Positions 40,601-47,918 of a stretch of 64,000 bases of DNA are shown here, in pieces. Source of the DNA: an uncultured Planctomycetota bacterium (GTDB lineage Bacteria; Planctomycetota; Phycisphaerae; UBA1845; UTPLA1); the NCBI GenBank assembly GCA_900696465.1, contig CAADGE010000027.1, positions 124,001 to 188,000 of the forward strand, written 5' to 3'. The notes below the pieces were generated by a model. That model searched no databases and was not told where the DNA came from. It saw nothing but the letters and a program-made list of their open reading frames with translations. How positions within the stretch are numbered: position 1 is the first letter of the stretch; each line of letters starts with the position of its first letter. Both the position numbers and the translations under genes were made by a program.

Positions 40601-42142
40601 AATGTTGATGGTGTCGCGTTCCTCTGCACGGCGACGAAGGAGTTCATCAACTCGGGCTGCATGATCCAGCCGATGATGGATACCAATCAGGTCGGCGGAC
40701 AGCACAGCGTCACGGTGACCGTGCTGCGGTCCACGCCGCCAGACCAGCCCGCGCAAAACGTCATCGTCAACTTCGCGGTGGCCGGCGTGAACAACGTCGT
40801 CGGCGCGGTTGTGACGGACATCAACGGACAGGCGACTTTCCAGTACACCAGCAACGGTACGCCGGGCACCGACACAATCACCGCCAGTTCGACGGTGGAC
40901 GGCGTGCTCATCACCTGCAACGCCACGAAGGACTGGATCAACGCGGCATGTACGCTTGATCCGCCGGCCGATAGCAACCTGACCGGCACGAATCACACCG
41001 CTACCGTCACGGTGACTCGAAACGGCGTTCCGCAATCCGGTGTGACGGTATCCTTCCTCGTGACTGCCGGTCCGAACGTCGGCGCAGTTGATTTTGCCGT
41101 GACCAACGGCGCGGGGCAGGCGACGTTTACTTACATGAGCAATGGTACGCCGGGCACCGACACGATCACCGCGTCGGGCAATATCTCGGGTGTGCCATTC
41201 GAGTGCACGGCGACCAAGACCTGGCTGAATCCGCAATGTTCGCTCGCGCCGCCGACCGAGGACAACATTGTCGGCACGCAGCATACGGTGACCGTCACCG
41301 TGACGCGCGACGGGGCGGCGGCGGCCGGAGTTGCCGTGGTCTTCAACATCACCGCCGGGCCGAACACCGGGTTGCTCTTTAACGCGGTGACCAACGGTGC
41401 CGGGCAGGCGGCCTTCACCTACACGGGGGCGGCCGGTGCGGGCACGGATACGATCCAGGCATCCGGCGTGATCGACGGCATTCCCTTCAACTGCACGGCC
41501 ACCAAGACCTGGCAGGCCTCCGACGGCAGCGGCGTCGATCCTGACGTGCAGGACGGCGCGCCGAACAACGGCGACGGCAACAACGACGGCATTCCGGACA
41601 AGCTCCAGCCGAACGTTGTTTCGCTGCCCGATATCTTCGGGAATTACGTCACGATCGTTTCGCCGGCGGGAACGATGCTCAAGAACGTCATGGCGCTTAA
41701 TACGCCCAACGGCGGCATTCCTCCGCCGGATGTCGTGTTCCCCATCGGCTGGTTGAAGTTTGAAGTTCACGGCGTCGCGCCGGGTGCGTCGATCGTCGTC
41801 GACATTATCATGCACTCGAACCCGACCGTGAACACCTATTACAAGTTCGGTCCAACGCCGATCATCCCGGTTGATCTCTTCTACCGGTTCCTCTTTGACG
41901 GCACGACCGGCTCCGAGGTGCTGGGCAACGTCATGCGGCTGACCCTTGTGGACGGAATGCGCGGCGACAGCGACATCACGGCCAACGGGATCATCGTCGA
42001 ACCGGGTGCTCCGGCTCTCGAAGCTGAGAATCCGGCGCCGGTGGCAAACCCGAGCTGCGGCCTGTGCGCCCCGGGCGCGGCGGCGATGATGCCCATGATG
42101 ATGCTCGGCTGGTATGCCCTGCGTCGCACGCGCCGAAGATAA
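37625..42142 (+). CDS. Secreted ten-repeat Ig-like (Big-1/invasin-like) protein with Cys-containing C-terminal sorting tail
   Basis: 1505 aa; AAGGGG lies nine bases before the ATG. The signal region is RHAAIFLMVAAACTGLCA. An N-terminal domain of about 300 aa precedes ten tandem units of about 97 aa. Each opens W[IVL]N..C.L.P..D and contains HTVTVTV, NFDVTAGPNAG, NGAGQA.FTY, PGTDTI.ASGN and ends F.CTATK.W. The two Cys per unit probably form a disulfide. Units 2-5 are near-copies of units 6-9, so a 1.17-kb block was duplicated. A calcium-type spacer (NNGDGNNDGIPDKLQP) and a beta domain follow. The tail CGLCAPGAAAMMPMMMLG, then WYALRRTRRR, has the helix-plus-basic layout of PEP-CTERM signals but with a CGxC motif instead. 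It is probably a large adhesin or stalk-like surface protein. Confidence 0.88.
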   Translation: MLNQSTILTVTRTPRIARRQVTIRHAAIFLMVAAACTGLCATMANAGAVSVTGTMEVRSNSAIDGVFSPTTLNPVITETVGAGEWPSNSEIHIVAPAGFVFNTTLPVTGEVIVGDIDIGGGAGMPFDVTPGATSIVFTVNNASTVASSIRFLNIQLRATSCAAAVLGNAADILVSILNPVGAPANAVLVDVSVGNSSADLDHFTLTADPLTQLPGSNILFTLTARDTCANPIAFFRAQDFNAAHALPLNTPIDLLAAGGAATRTFSNGSIAVTAGGANMATIDAAVMFDANGQGTFNATSPTGEDPPINMGATLAVASGSVNVRWINASCALAPVDALRSLGALHAVIVTVTQNAGTPLAGVDVTFNISAGPNAGTMGLATTNGAGQAAFFYNGVGGPGVDTIDASGAVGAVTFMCTTTAEWVDPSCVITPMAASLVGGMQTVSVDVDRRPGVDAPNGTTVNFEIIAGPNAGTVGNSVTAAGTATFMYMSNGQPGVDTIRVSGNIAGAVFECIATKEWIDPVCALDPATDVNQVNTAHTVTITLLRRPGVPAAGNNVTFDVTAGPNAAAVAPQVLVTNALGQVDFTYMGGATPGVDTITADGTVDGVPFMCTASKEFINSGCMLQPLADTNNTGTIHTVTATVLRNNPPNTPAVNVVVNFTVAGVNNVAGAVLTDVNGVAVFSYQDTGGPGVDTITANATVDGVNTTCMATKTWINAQCSLTPPNDTNPVGSMHMVTVHVTQNGANAAGVVVNFDVTAGPNAGVVIPAAITNGGGLAFASYTSNGVVGTDTITASGNISGAQFTCTATKSWIVVPTCNIAAMAPSAVGGMQTVSATVERAPGVPAIDGTVVNFAVIAGPNAGTGGNAMTTGGVANFMYTSNGLPGVDTINASATIDGINTSCFGIKEWINPVCSLDPIMDVNRVNTAHTVTLTLYRRPGVPAVGANVTVDVTAGPNAAAVAPQLLVTNALGQADFTYLGGATPGVDTITASGNVDGVAFLCTATKEFINSGCMIQPMMDTNQVGGQHSVTVTVLRSTPPDQPAQNVIVNFAVAGVNNVVGAVVTDINGQATFQYTSNGTPGTDTITASSTVDGVLITCNATKDWINAACTLDPPADSNLTGTNHTATVTVTRNGVPQSGVTVSFLVTAGPNVGAVDFAVTNGAGQATFTYMSNGTPGTDTITASGNISGVPFECTATKTWLNPQCSLAPPTEDNIVGTQHTVTVTVTRDGAAAAGVAVVFNITAGPNTGLLFNAVTNGAGQAAFTYTGAAGAGTDTIQASGVIDGIPFNCTATKTWQASDGSGVDPDVQDGAPNNGDGNNDGIPDKLQPNVVSLPDIFGNYVTIVSPAGTMLKNVMALNTPNGGIPPPDVVFPIGWLKFEVHGVAPGASIVVDIIMHSNPTVNTYYKFGPTPIIPVDLFYRFLFDGTTGSEVLGNVMRLTLVDGMRGDSDITANGIIVEPGAPALEAENPAPVANPSCGLCAPGAAAMMPMMMLGWYALRRTRRR
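38607..41519 (+). repeat. Ten tandem ~290-bp coding repeats with a four-unit block duplication
   Basis: The unit boundaries are marked by TGG-ATC-like codons before each first Cys. The Trp codon of unit 3 is at 39176 and that of unit 7 at 40346, an offset of 1170 bp. Units 4 and 8 share the variant opening EFINSGCM. Units 3 and 7 share PNAAAVAPQ. High DNA identity implies a recent duplication or gene conversion. Confidence 0.85.
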
Positions 42143-42191
42143 CGCCAGTGCCGGTGATCCTGCGCCGGCGCTGCGCTGAACCTGCACAAAA

Positions 42192-42225
42192 GAGCCCGGG
42201 GCTTTCGGGTCCCGGGCTCCTTTTC
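42192..42225 (+). terminator. Rho-independent terminator of the Ig-repeat gene
   Basis: GAGCCCGGG pairs with CCCGGGCTC around a ten-base loop, followed by CTTTTCT. It lies 50 bp after the stop codon. Confidence 0.85.
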
Positions 42226-42478
42226 TACTGTGCGAGCCGCTGAGCTTCGACCAGATCGATCGTCGGACCCGCTAATATCCGCACGCCTGCTACGAGACGC
42301 TTGAGCTTCGTCCGAATACCCGCAATTTTGTGCCGGGTGGTTTGAATCGAGCGGCGCATAAAACATAGAATGGCCATCACGGGGCCGTCGCAATGCGGCG
42401 TCCTGCGTGGGGGGATCGTGCGGCGGGTCGGCAATCATGTCAGCCGGACCGACCATGCACGAAGACGGGGGTATTCAC

Positions 42479-43288
42479 ATGATTCGTCGAGCAGGTGGTT
42501 CGTTCGTTTTGCTGGCGGTGTCCGCCGTGTGGGCCGTCGGTTGTCACACACCGGAGAACTGGTCGTGGACCGGTCCGCGGGTTTACCTCATCGCCGGCGA
42601 CGGTGATGAGGATTCGGAAGGTCTCTATCTCATCCGCGATGAGCTGCGCAAGTGCGAGATCAACGCCGAGGTGTACCGGCCGGACAACTGGCTCAAGATC
42701 GTCGTGGACATCGACCACAAGCCGGATGAGGAAGTCATCCTGGTCGGCCACGGCCACGGCGCCTTTCTGGCGACGCAGGTCGTTCGGCACTATGCCCAGG
42801 AGCACAAGATGAAGCACATCGAGGCGGTCTTCGCGCTCGATGCCTTCAACAAGGACTGGCCGCACAACGCCCAGGAAAACGGAGACGAGGATCCGCACGT
42901 GCCGCCGATGAACACGCCGGTCGGGCACAACGCTCTCAAGGTGCGAAACTACGTCCAGCGGAACGACGACAGTCGCCGCTGGGGCAGTGAGATGGCCAGC
43001 ACGCGGGCCTCCAACATCGCCGAAGAGCATCCTTACTACTGGTACGACGATTACTGGGACCGCCGTCCGGTGACGGGACAGACGCTGGCGGTGGACATCA
43101 CTCGGAGCGGTGTCCGCCACGAGACGATTGACAATCACGAGAAACTGGTGCAGCGTATCATCCGGCTCTGCAGAAAGGCGGCGCTGTCGCCTTATCACTA
43201 CACGCCGCCCGAGCACCACGTGGATGTCCCGCAAAAGCCCTCCAGCAGCCCGTCCCGCTTCCCGAAAATGGAAAAACGAATCGGTTGA
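42479..43288 (+). CDS. Lipoprotein with alpha/beta-hydrolase-like GHGHG motif
   Basis: 269 aa from ATG 42479; earlier in-frame ATGs would bury the signal peptide. The signal is GGSFVLLAVSAVWAVGC, ending in a lipobox Cys. Residues following resemble an alpha/beta-hydrolase core: RVYLIAGDGDEDSEGLYLI, then EVILVGHGHGAFLATQVVRH, where the nucleophile-elbow GxSxG would be GHGHG with His in place of Ser. Later HPYYWYDDYWDRRPVTGQ and RHETIDNHEKLVQRI may provide acid and His residues. Without Ser it may be inactive or use another chemistry. The next gene overlaps its 3' end, so the two are probably co-expressed. Confidence 0.75.
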   Translation: MIRRAGGSFVLLAVSAVWAVGCHTPENWSWTGPRVYLIAGDGDEDSEGLYLIRDELRKCEINAEVYRPDNWLKIVVDIDHKPDEEVILVGHGHGAFLATQVVRHYAQEHKMKHIEAVFALDAFNKDWPHNAQENGDEDPHVPPMNTPVGHNALKVRNYVQRNDDSRRWGSEMASTRASNIAEEHPYYWYDDYWDRRPVTGQTLAVDITRSGVRHETIDNHEKLVQRIIRLCRKAALSPYHYTPPEHHVDVPQKPSSSPSRFPKMEKRIG

Positions 43289-45008
43289 GTCGCGCGCGGC
43301 GGCGAACGGACCGAACCTAGTCTGGTGCGTATTCGGCACGACGCTGGCGATCCTTGTCAGCGTCGTGTTTTTTGCGCAGTTCCTGAGTCCGTCGGGAATG
43401 CCGGCGGCGATGATGGGCCTCGAACTGGCCGCTTTGCATGCCAATACCGCGCGAGCCGCGACCGATTCGCGCGGCACGAACTGGACAACGCTCTATACTC
43501 AGCTCCGTGATGAGTTGGCCCGTCAGCCGGTGACGCGCCAGCGTGTGGCGCTCGGCCAGCTCTTCGAGCTGGTCTCTGCAGTCGATCGAGGACGGTTGCA
43601 GGCCGGTGACATTGCCGTGAACGCTTCGCGTCTCGTCGAGCAGGTTCATCCGGCGAACCTGGCCGCGCGGCTGGCTCATGCGGTGGTGCTGCCGGCCGGT
43701 GAGCATCTCGATGAGGATACGGAGCCGATCGCGAAGTTCGAGATGTTTCGCGGCATGCTCATCGAGCCGCCGACGGAATGGAAGCCCTCGCTGCACAATC
43801 GGGAGGCACTCGCCGCATGGTACGAGATTCTCGCGAGCCGGCTGAAGCGCAAAGATGTGGCCGTGGCTGCGGCGATCTTCTACGAACACTCCGAGATTCG
43901 ATCGCATTACGATGCGCTGCCCATCATCCAGAGAGAACTGTCGCGGTTGGCGGCTGCGCTCGACGCCCGCGGCAGGGCCGAGGATGCCGACTTGTGTCGT
44001 CGCTGGTTTGTGCAGCTTGCGATCGGGCTGATGCGCACGGAGCCGGAAGCGGGAACGCGGCTCATGTGTGCCGACCTCATCGCACGACTACCGGGCGTGG
44101 AGCCGGACGCGGCGAAGGCGATGGTGCGACTGCGGAACGACTTTCACGTTGCGGCGGCGGCCGCGCCGCTCGATCAGAGCGACCCGATGCGCTCGCCGTC
44201 CGTCGTACCTCATCGTTACCGCGCGGTGGTGCGATCGATGTTCGCCACCGCCTCGCTGGCGCTGGCGTGTGTCGGCGGCTCCCTCTTGCTTGGACTGGTA
44301 ATGGTCGTCAGTGCGTTTCGTGCTGTGATTGGCCAACTCAGTTCGGCCGATACGAGCAAGCGAACGACTGCTTTGCACACGGGCGCGACAGGAATATGGC
44401 CGAGATTGCTGATTCTGGCCTTCGTATGCGCAGGTATCCCCGGCGTGCTGTTTGGCTTCCATTCCATCACGTATGGCATTTTTTCCGAGAGTTGGCTTTA
44501 CGTCGCCGCGATGGCAACGGCCGCTGCGGTAGCGCATCTGGTATTGATTGTTGATCAACGAGTGACCGGGCCGGCGTCCGGCGATGTCGCCGCGGTGAAG
44601 ACCTTGCGGCTACGAGTGCGACTCGCAGTGATCGCGTTGTCGGCGCTGGTCCCGATCTCGCTGCTGGTGCTGCCGCCGGACCGAGTTGCATGGCTCATCC
44701 GCGGATTGAGCGGATCTGTTTCTGGCATCGTCCTGCTCGTTTTGGTGATGCTGATGGTGCTAACCTTGGCAGTCGCTGTCAGCCGTGTGCCGCTTCGGAG
44801 AATCGCCACGAGTGCTATCCTGCTCTGGTGCATCAGTGCGGTCATTGGACTGGCCGGATTGCAATATCATCGATCAACCAGTGGCGAGGTCTATCAGCAG
44901 GCCGTCGTGGCGGGGCGAATGGATGAAGTGGCCACGCGGCTGGGCGAAGACTGGCAGCATCGCTATCTGAAGCCCGTGTCCAGCGCTTATGATATGGACA
45001 CGCCATGA
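43224..45008 (+). CDS. Multi-pass membrane protein of unknown function
   Basis: 594 aa if it starts at ATG 43224, which overlaps the preceding lipoprotein gene by 65 bp. The next in-frame ATG (43399) would delete the first membrane helix (VWCVFGTTLAILVSVVFFAQ), so I prefer the longer form. A helical extracytoplasmic domain of about 300 aa follows. Then come five or six transmembrane helices (MFATASLALACVGGSLLLGL, LLILAFVCAGIPGVLFGF, LYVAAMATAAAVAHLVLI, AVIALSALVPISLLVLP, GIVLLVLVMLMVLTLAV, ILLWCISAVIGLAGL). No family was recognised. Its stop codon overlaps the cinA start (ATGA), giving a lipoprotein - membrane protein - cinA operon. Confidence 0.7.
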   Translation: MSRKSPPAARPASRKWKNESVESRAAANGPNLVWCVFGTTLAILVSVVFFAQFLSPSGMPAAMMGLELAALHANTARAATDSRGTNWTTLYTQLRDELARQPVTRQRVALGQLFELVSAVDRGRLQAGDIAVNASRLVEQVHPANLAARLAHAVVLPAGEHLDEDTEPIAKFEMFRGMLIEPPTEWKPSLHNREALAAWYEILASRLKRKDVAVAAAIFYEHSEIRSHYDALPIIQRELSRLAAALDARGRAEDADLCRRWFVQLAIGLMRTEPEAGTRLMCADLIARLPGVEPDAAKAMVRLRNDFHVAAAAAPLDQSDPMRSPSVVPHRYRAVVRSMFATASLALACVGGSLLLGLVMVVSAFRAVIGQLSSADTSKRTTALHTGATGIWPRLLILAFVCAGIPGVLFGFHSITYGIFSESWLYVAAMATAAAVAHLVLIVDQRVTGPASGDVAAVKTLRLRVRLAVIALSALVPISLLVLPPDRVAWLIRGLSGSVSGIVLLVLVMLMVLTLAVAVSRVPLRRIATSAILLWCISAVIGLAGLQYHRSTSGEVYQQAVVAGRMDEVATRLGEDWQHRYLKPVSSAYDMDTP

Positions 45009-46270
45009 ACGCGCAGATTCTCTCCATCGGCACGGAACTCGTCCTCGGGCAATCGCTCGATACGAACTCGCCGTGGCTCTCGCAGCAGCTTGCCGCCATC
45101 GGCATCGACTGCACGCGGCATGTCACGGTCGGCGACGAACTCGATGACATCATCGCGGCAATTCGACTGGCGTGCGATGAATCCGATCTCGTACTCATTA
45201 CCGGCGGGCTGGGGCCGACGGCGGACGATCTGACACGCGAGGCGCTGGCCGCGGCGATGGGCGTCGAGCTGGTCTTTCGCCCGGAGTGTCTCGAACAGAT
45301 CGCCGCGTTTTTCCGCGAGCGTAAGCGCGAGATGCACGAGCGCAATCGCGTGCAGGCGATGATCCCCGACGGAGCGACGCCGATTGAGAACACGCGCGGT
45401 ACCGCGCCGGGCATGCGGGCGAAGATCGGGCGGGCGGAGGTCTTCGTCATGCCGGGAGTACCGGCTGAGATGAAGGTCATGTTTGAGGGTGATGTGTTAC
45501 CCGCGCTCCGCAGCATCGTTGATGCGCGAGGCGGCGCGGGCGGTGTCATCGTGCAGCGGACGCTGCGCACGCTGGGTATGCCGGAGTCGGAGCTGGGCGA
45601 GAAGATCGTCGACCTGATGGCCCGGGGACGAAATCCGACAGTCGGCACGGCGGCGGTCGATCTTGTCATCAGCATACGCATCAACGCCCGAGCAAGTACT
45701 CCTGAGGAAGCCGCGGCGATCGCGGAGCGCGACGCGACGGAGATTCGCAAGCGGCTCGGCGCTTATGTTTTTGGTGAGGATAACGACCAGGTCGAGACGG
45801 CGGTCGCGCGGCTGTTGATCGAGAAGAAGAAGACGGTTGCCACGGCCGAGTCCTGCACGGGCGGCCTGGTGGCCAAGCGGCTGACGGACATCTCCGGTAG
45901 CAGCGCGTACTTTCTCAGGGGCTATGTAACCTATTCCAATGAGGCAAAAAGCGAACTGCTTGGTGTGCCGATGGCGATGATCGATTCGCACGGTGCGGTC
46001 AGCGAGCCGGTCGCCCGGGCGATGGCGGAGGGTTGCCGCCGCGCGAGCGGAACGGATTACGCGCTTGCGGTGACCGGTGTCGCGGGCCCGACGGGGGGCA
46101 CAGCGCAGAAGCCCGTCGGGATGGTCTTCGTGGCCCTCGCCGCAGCGGATCGCACGATCGTAAAGGAACTGCGCCTCGGCGAATCGCTATTGCGCGGGGA
46201 GATCCGCGACCGTTCGGCCAAGGCGGTGATCAATCTGCTGCGGCTGGAATTGTTGAAACAAAATCTTTAA
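45005..46270 (+). CDS. cinA: CinA-family protein (nicotinamide mononucleotide deamidase)
   Basis: 421 aa, typical two-domain CinA. The N-terminal MoCF/COG1058 domain shows ILSIGTELVLGQSLDTNSPW, LITGGLGPTADDLTREALAA and VFVMPGVPAEMKVMFEGDVL. The C-terminal PncC domain (about 255-415) shows TVATAESCTGGLVAKRLTDI, YFLRGYVTYSNEAKSELLGV and ALAVTGVAGPTGGTAQKPVG. The conserved Ser and Thr of AESCTGG support NMN deamidase activity in pyridine-nucleotide salvage. The start is set by the ATGA overlap with the membrane protein gene. Confidence 0.95.
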   Translation: MNAQILSIGTELVLGQSLDTNSPWLSQQLAAIGIDCTRHVTVGDELDDIIAAIRLACDESDLVLITGGLGPTADDLTREALAAAMGVELVFRPECLEQIAAFFRERKREMHERNRVQAMIPDGATPIENTRGTAPGMRAKIGRAEVFVMPGVPAEMKVMFEGDVLPALRSIVDARGGAGGVIVQRTLRTLGMPESELGEKIVDLMARGRNPTVGTAAVDLVISIRINARASTPEEAAAIAERDATEIRKRLGAYVFGEDNDQVETAVARLLIEKKKTVATAESCTGGLVAKRLTDISGSSAYFLRGYVTYSNEAKSELLGVPMAMIDSHGAVSEPVARAMAEGCRRASGTDYALAVTGVAGPTGGTAQKPVGMVFVALAAADRTIVKELRLGESLLRGEIRDRSAKAVINLLRLELLKQNL

Positions 46271-46365
46271 ATTAACAGCCCACGGATTGCAATCCATGGA
46301 CTTCAATTCGCGTTTCTGAATGAATTCATGTGTACATCGAACACTGAATCAGCGAGTATCGCGTC

Positions 46366-47862
46366 GTGACGATTCGCCCGATCATCGGACTTGAGATTCA
46401 CGTGCAACTTGCCACGCGGAGCAAGCTGTTCTGCTCGTGCGCCGTTGAGTTCGCGGCGGAGCCGAACAGCCGGGTGTGCCCGGTGTGTCTGGGCATGCCG
46501 GGAACGCTGCCGGTTATGAATCGCGCGGCGTATGAGCTGGCCGTGCGGGCGGCGCTGGCGTTGAATTGCAGGATCGCCCGGTTCACGAAGTGGGATCGCA
46601 AGAGCTATTACTACCCGGACATGCCGAAGAATTATCAGATCAGCCAGTATGATCTGCCGCTTTCGTCGGAAGGGTATTTCGAGGTGCCTGCGGCGGACGG
46701 CTCGCTGAAGCGCATCGGCATCATCCGTGCGCATCTGGAAGAAGACGCCGGCAAGAATCTGCACGAGGGACTGGCGTACACGCGCGTCGATCTGAACCGC
46801 GCGGGCACGCCGCTGCTGGAGATCGTGACGAAGCCGGACTTGAGCGATGCCGATGAGGCGTATGCGTTCTGCGTCGAGTTGCAGCGGCTGGTGCAATACC
46901 TCGGCATCAGCGAGGCGAACATGCAGCAGGGGCAGATGCGCTTCGAGCCGAATGTGAACGTGGCGATCACCGACGGCGGTGTTGAGTACCGCACGCCGAT
47001 CAGCGAGGTGAAGAATCTCAACAGCTTTCGCTCCGTCCGCGCGGCCATCGCCTATGAGATCGATCGACAGGTGAAGGCCTGGCAGGCCGATCACAACTAC
47101 ACGCTGGACAAGGTGGGCAAGCTGAACTTCGGCTGGGACGACGCACGCGAAGTGACGGAGTTTCAGCGCGGCAAGGAAGAGTCGCACGACTATCGCTATT
47201 TCCCCGATCCCGATCTCGTGCCGGTGACGGTGGAGGATGCATGGATCGAGCAGGTGCAGCGCGAGATCGGCGAACTGCCGCTGACGAGGCAGGCACGGTT
47301 CATGCGCGATTTCGGCATGACGGCCAAGGATTGCGAAGTGATCCTCGCCGACCGGGCAACGGCCGATCTGTACGACGGGGCCATCGCGGCCGGTGCAGAT
47401 GCGAAGGTGCTCACGAAACAGATGGTCGGCGTGTGGAACCATCTGGCCAGCGCGCGAGGCGTGTCGATCGGGGCGCTGGGCATCGCACCTGTCACGGTTG
47501 CCGATCTGGCAAAGGCCGTGCAGGATGGGTCGATCAGTGCCACGGCAGCGGCACAGGTTGCCGAGGAGATTTTAAATCGCGGCCCGGTCGCCGGCGAAGG
47601 GGTTCAGGCGATTGCCGCCCGGCTCGGCGTTGTGCAGGAGCGTGACGAAGGTGCCACGCAGAAATGGGTGGAGGACGCCTTTGCCGCGAACCCGCAGGCC
47701 GTGGCCGATGCACTGGGGACCAACGAGCGCAAGGCAAAGGCCGCGCCGGGCTTCCTGCGCGGCCAGGTGATGAAGATCTCACAGGGCAAGGCCGACCCGA
47801 AGCTTGTCGGCGAGTTGATCGAGCGGAAGCTGGACGAACTGCGCCGCCCGAAGAGTCCGTGA
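46366..47862 (+). CDS. gatB: Asp-tRNA(Asn)/Glu-tRNA(Gln) amidotransferase subunit B
   Basis: 498 aa, starting with GTG at 46366 (TIRPIIGLEIHVQLATRSKL). GatB phosphorylates the mischarged aminoacyl-tRNA and, with GatA and GatC, amidates it. The signatures are CPVCLGMPGTLPVMN, KSYYYPDMPKNYQISQYDLP and EEDAGKNLHEG. DLNRAGTPLLEIVTKPDLSD, RFEPNVNVAI and RYFPDPDLVP also match. The C-terminal YqeY-like tail binds tRNA. GatA and GatC are not adjacent, which is usual where the operon is split. Length is normal. Confidence 0.97.
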   Translation: MTIRPIIGLEIHVQLATRSKLFCSCAVEFAAEPNSRVCPVCLGMPGTLPVMNRAAYELAVRAALALNCRIARFTKWDRKSYYYPDMPKNYQISQYDLPLSSEGYFEVPAADGSLKRIGIIRAHLEEDAGKNLHEGLAYTRVDLNRAGTPLLEIVTKPDLSDADEAYAFCVELQRLVQYLGISEANMQQGQMRFEPNVNVAITDGGVEYRTPISEVKNLNSFRSVRAAIAYEIDRQVKAWQADHNYTLDKVGKLNFGWDDAREVTEFQRGKEESHDYRYFPDPDLVPVTVEDAWIEQVQREIGELPLTRQARFMRDFGMTAKDCEVILADRATADLYDGAIAAGADAKVLTKQMVGVWNHLASARGVSIGALGIAPVTVADLAKAVQDGSISATAAAQVAEEILNRGPVAGEGVQAIAARLGVVQERDEGATQKWVEDAFAANPQAVADALGTNERKAKAAPGFLRGQVMKISQGKADPKLVGELIERKLDELRRPKSP

Positions 47863-47918
47863 GCAATTGCGGGCCACCGTGTGTCGTGTGACCGCACTGC
47901 GCAATCTCGTGCCTCCTG

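Noticed and set aside
38607-41519. CRISPR-like or DNA-level repeat array
   Set aside because: The regular repeats are protein-coding units of about 290 bp in a single frame, not short direct repeats with spacers.
46271-46365. CCACGGATTGCAATCCATGG-like hairpin between cinA and gatB as a terminator
   Set aside because: The stem is imperfect and no T-run follows.
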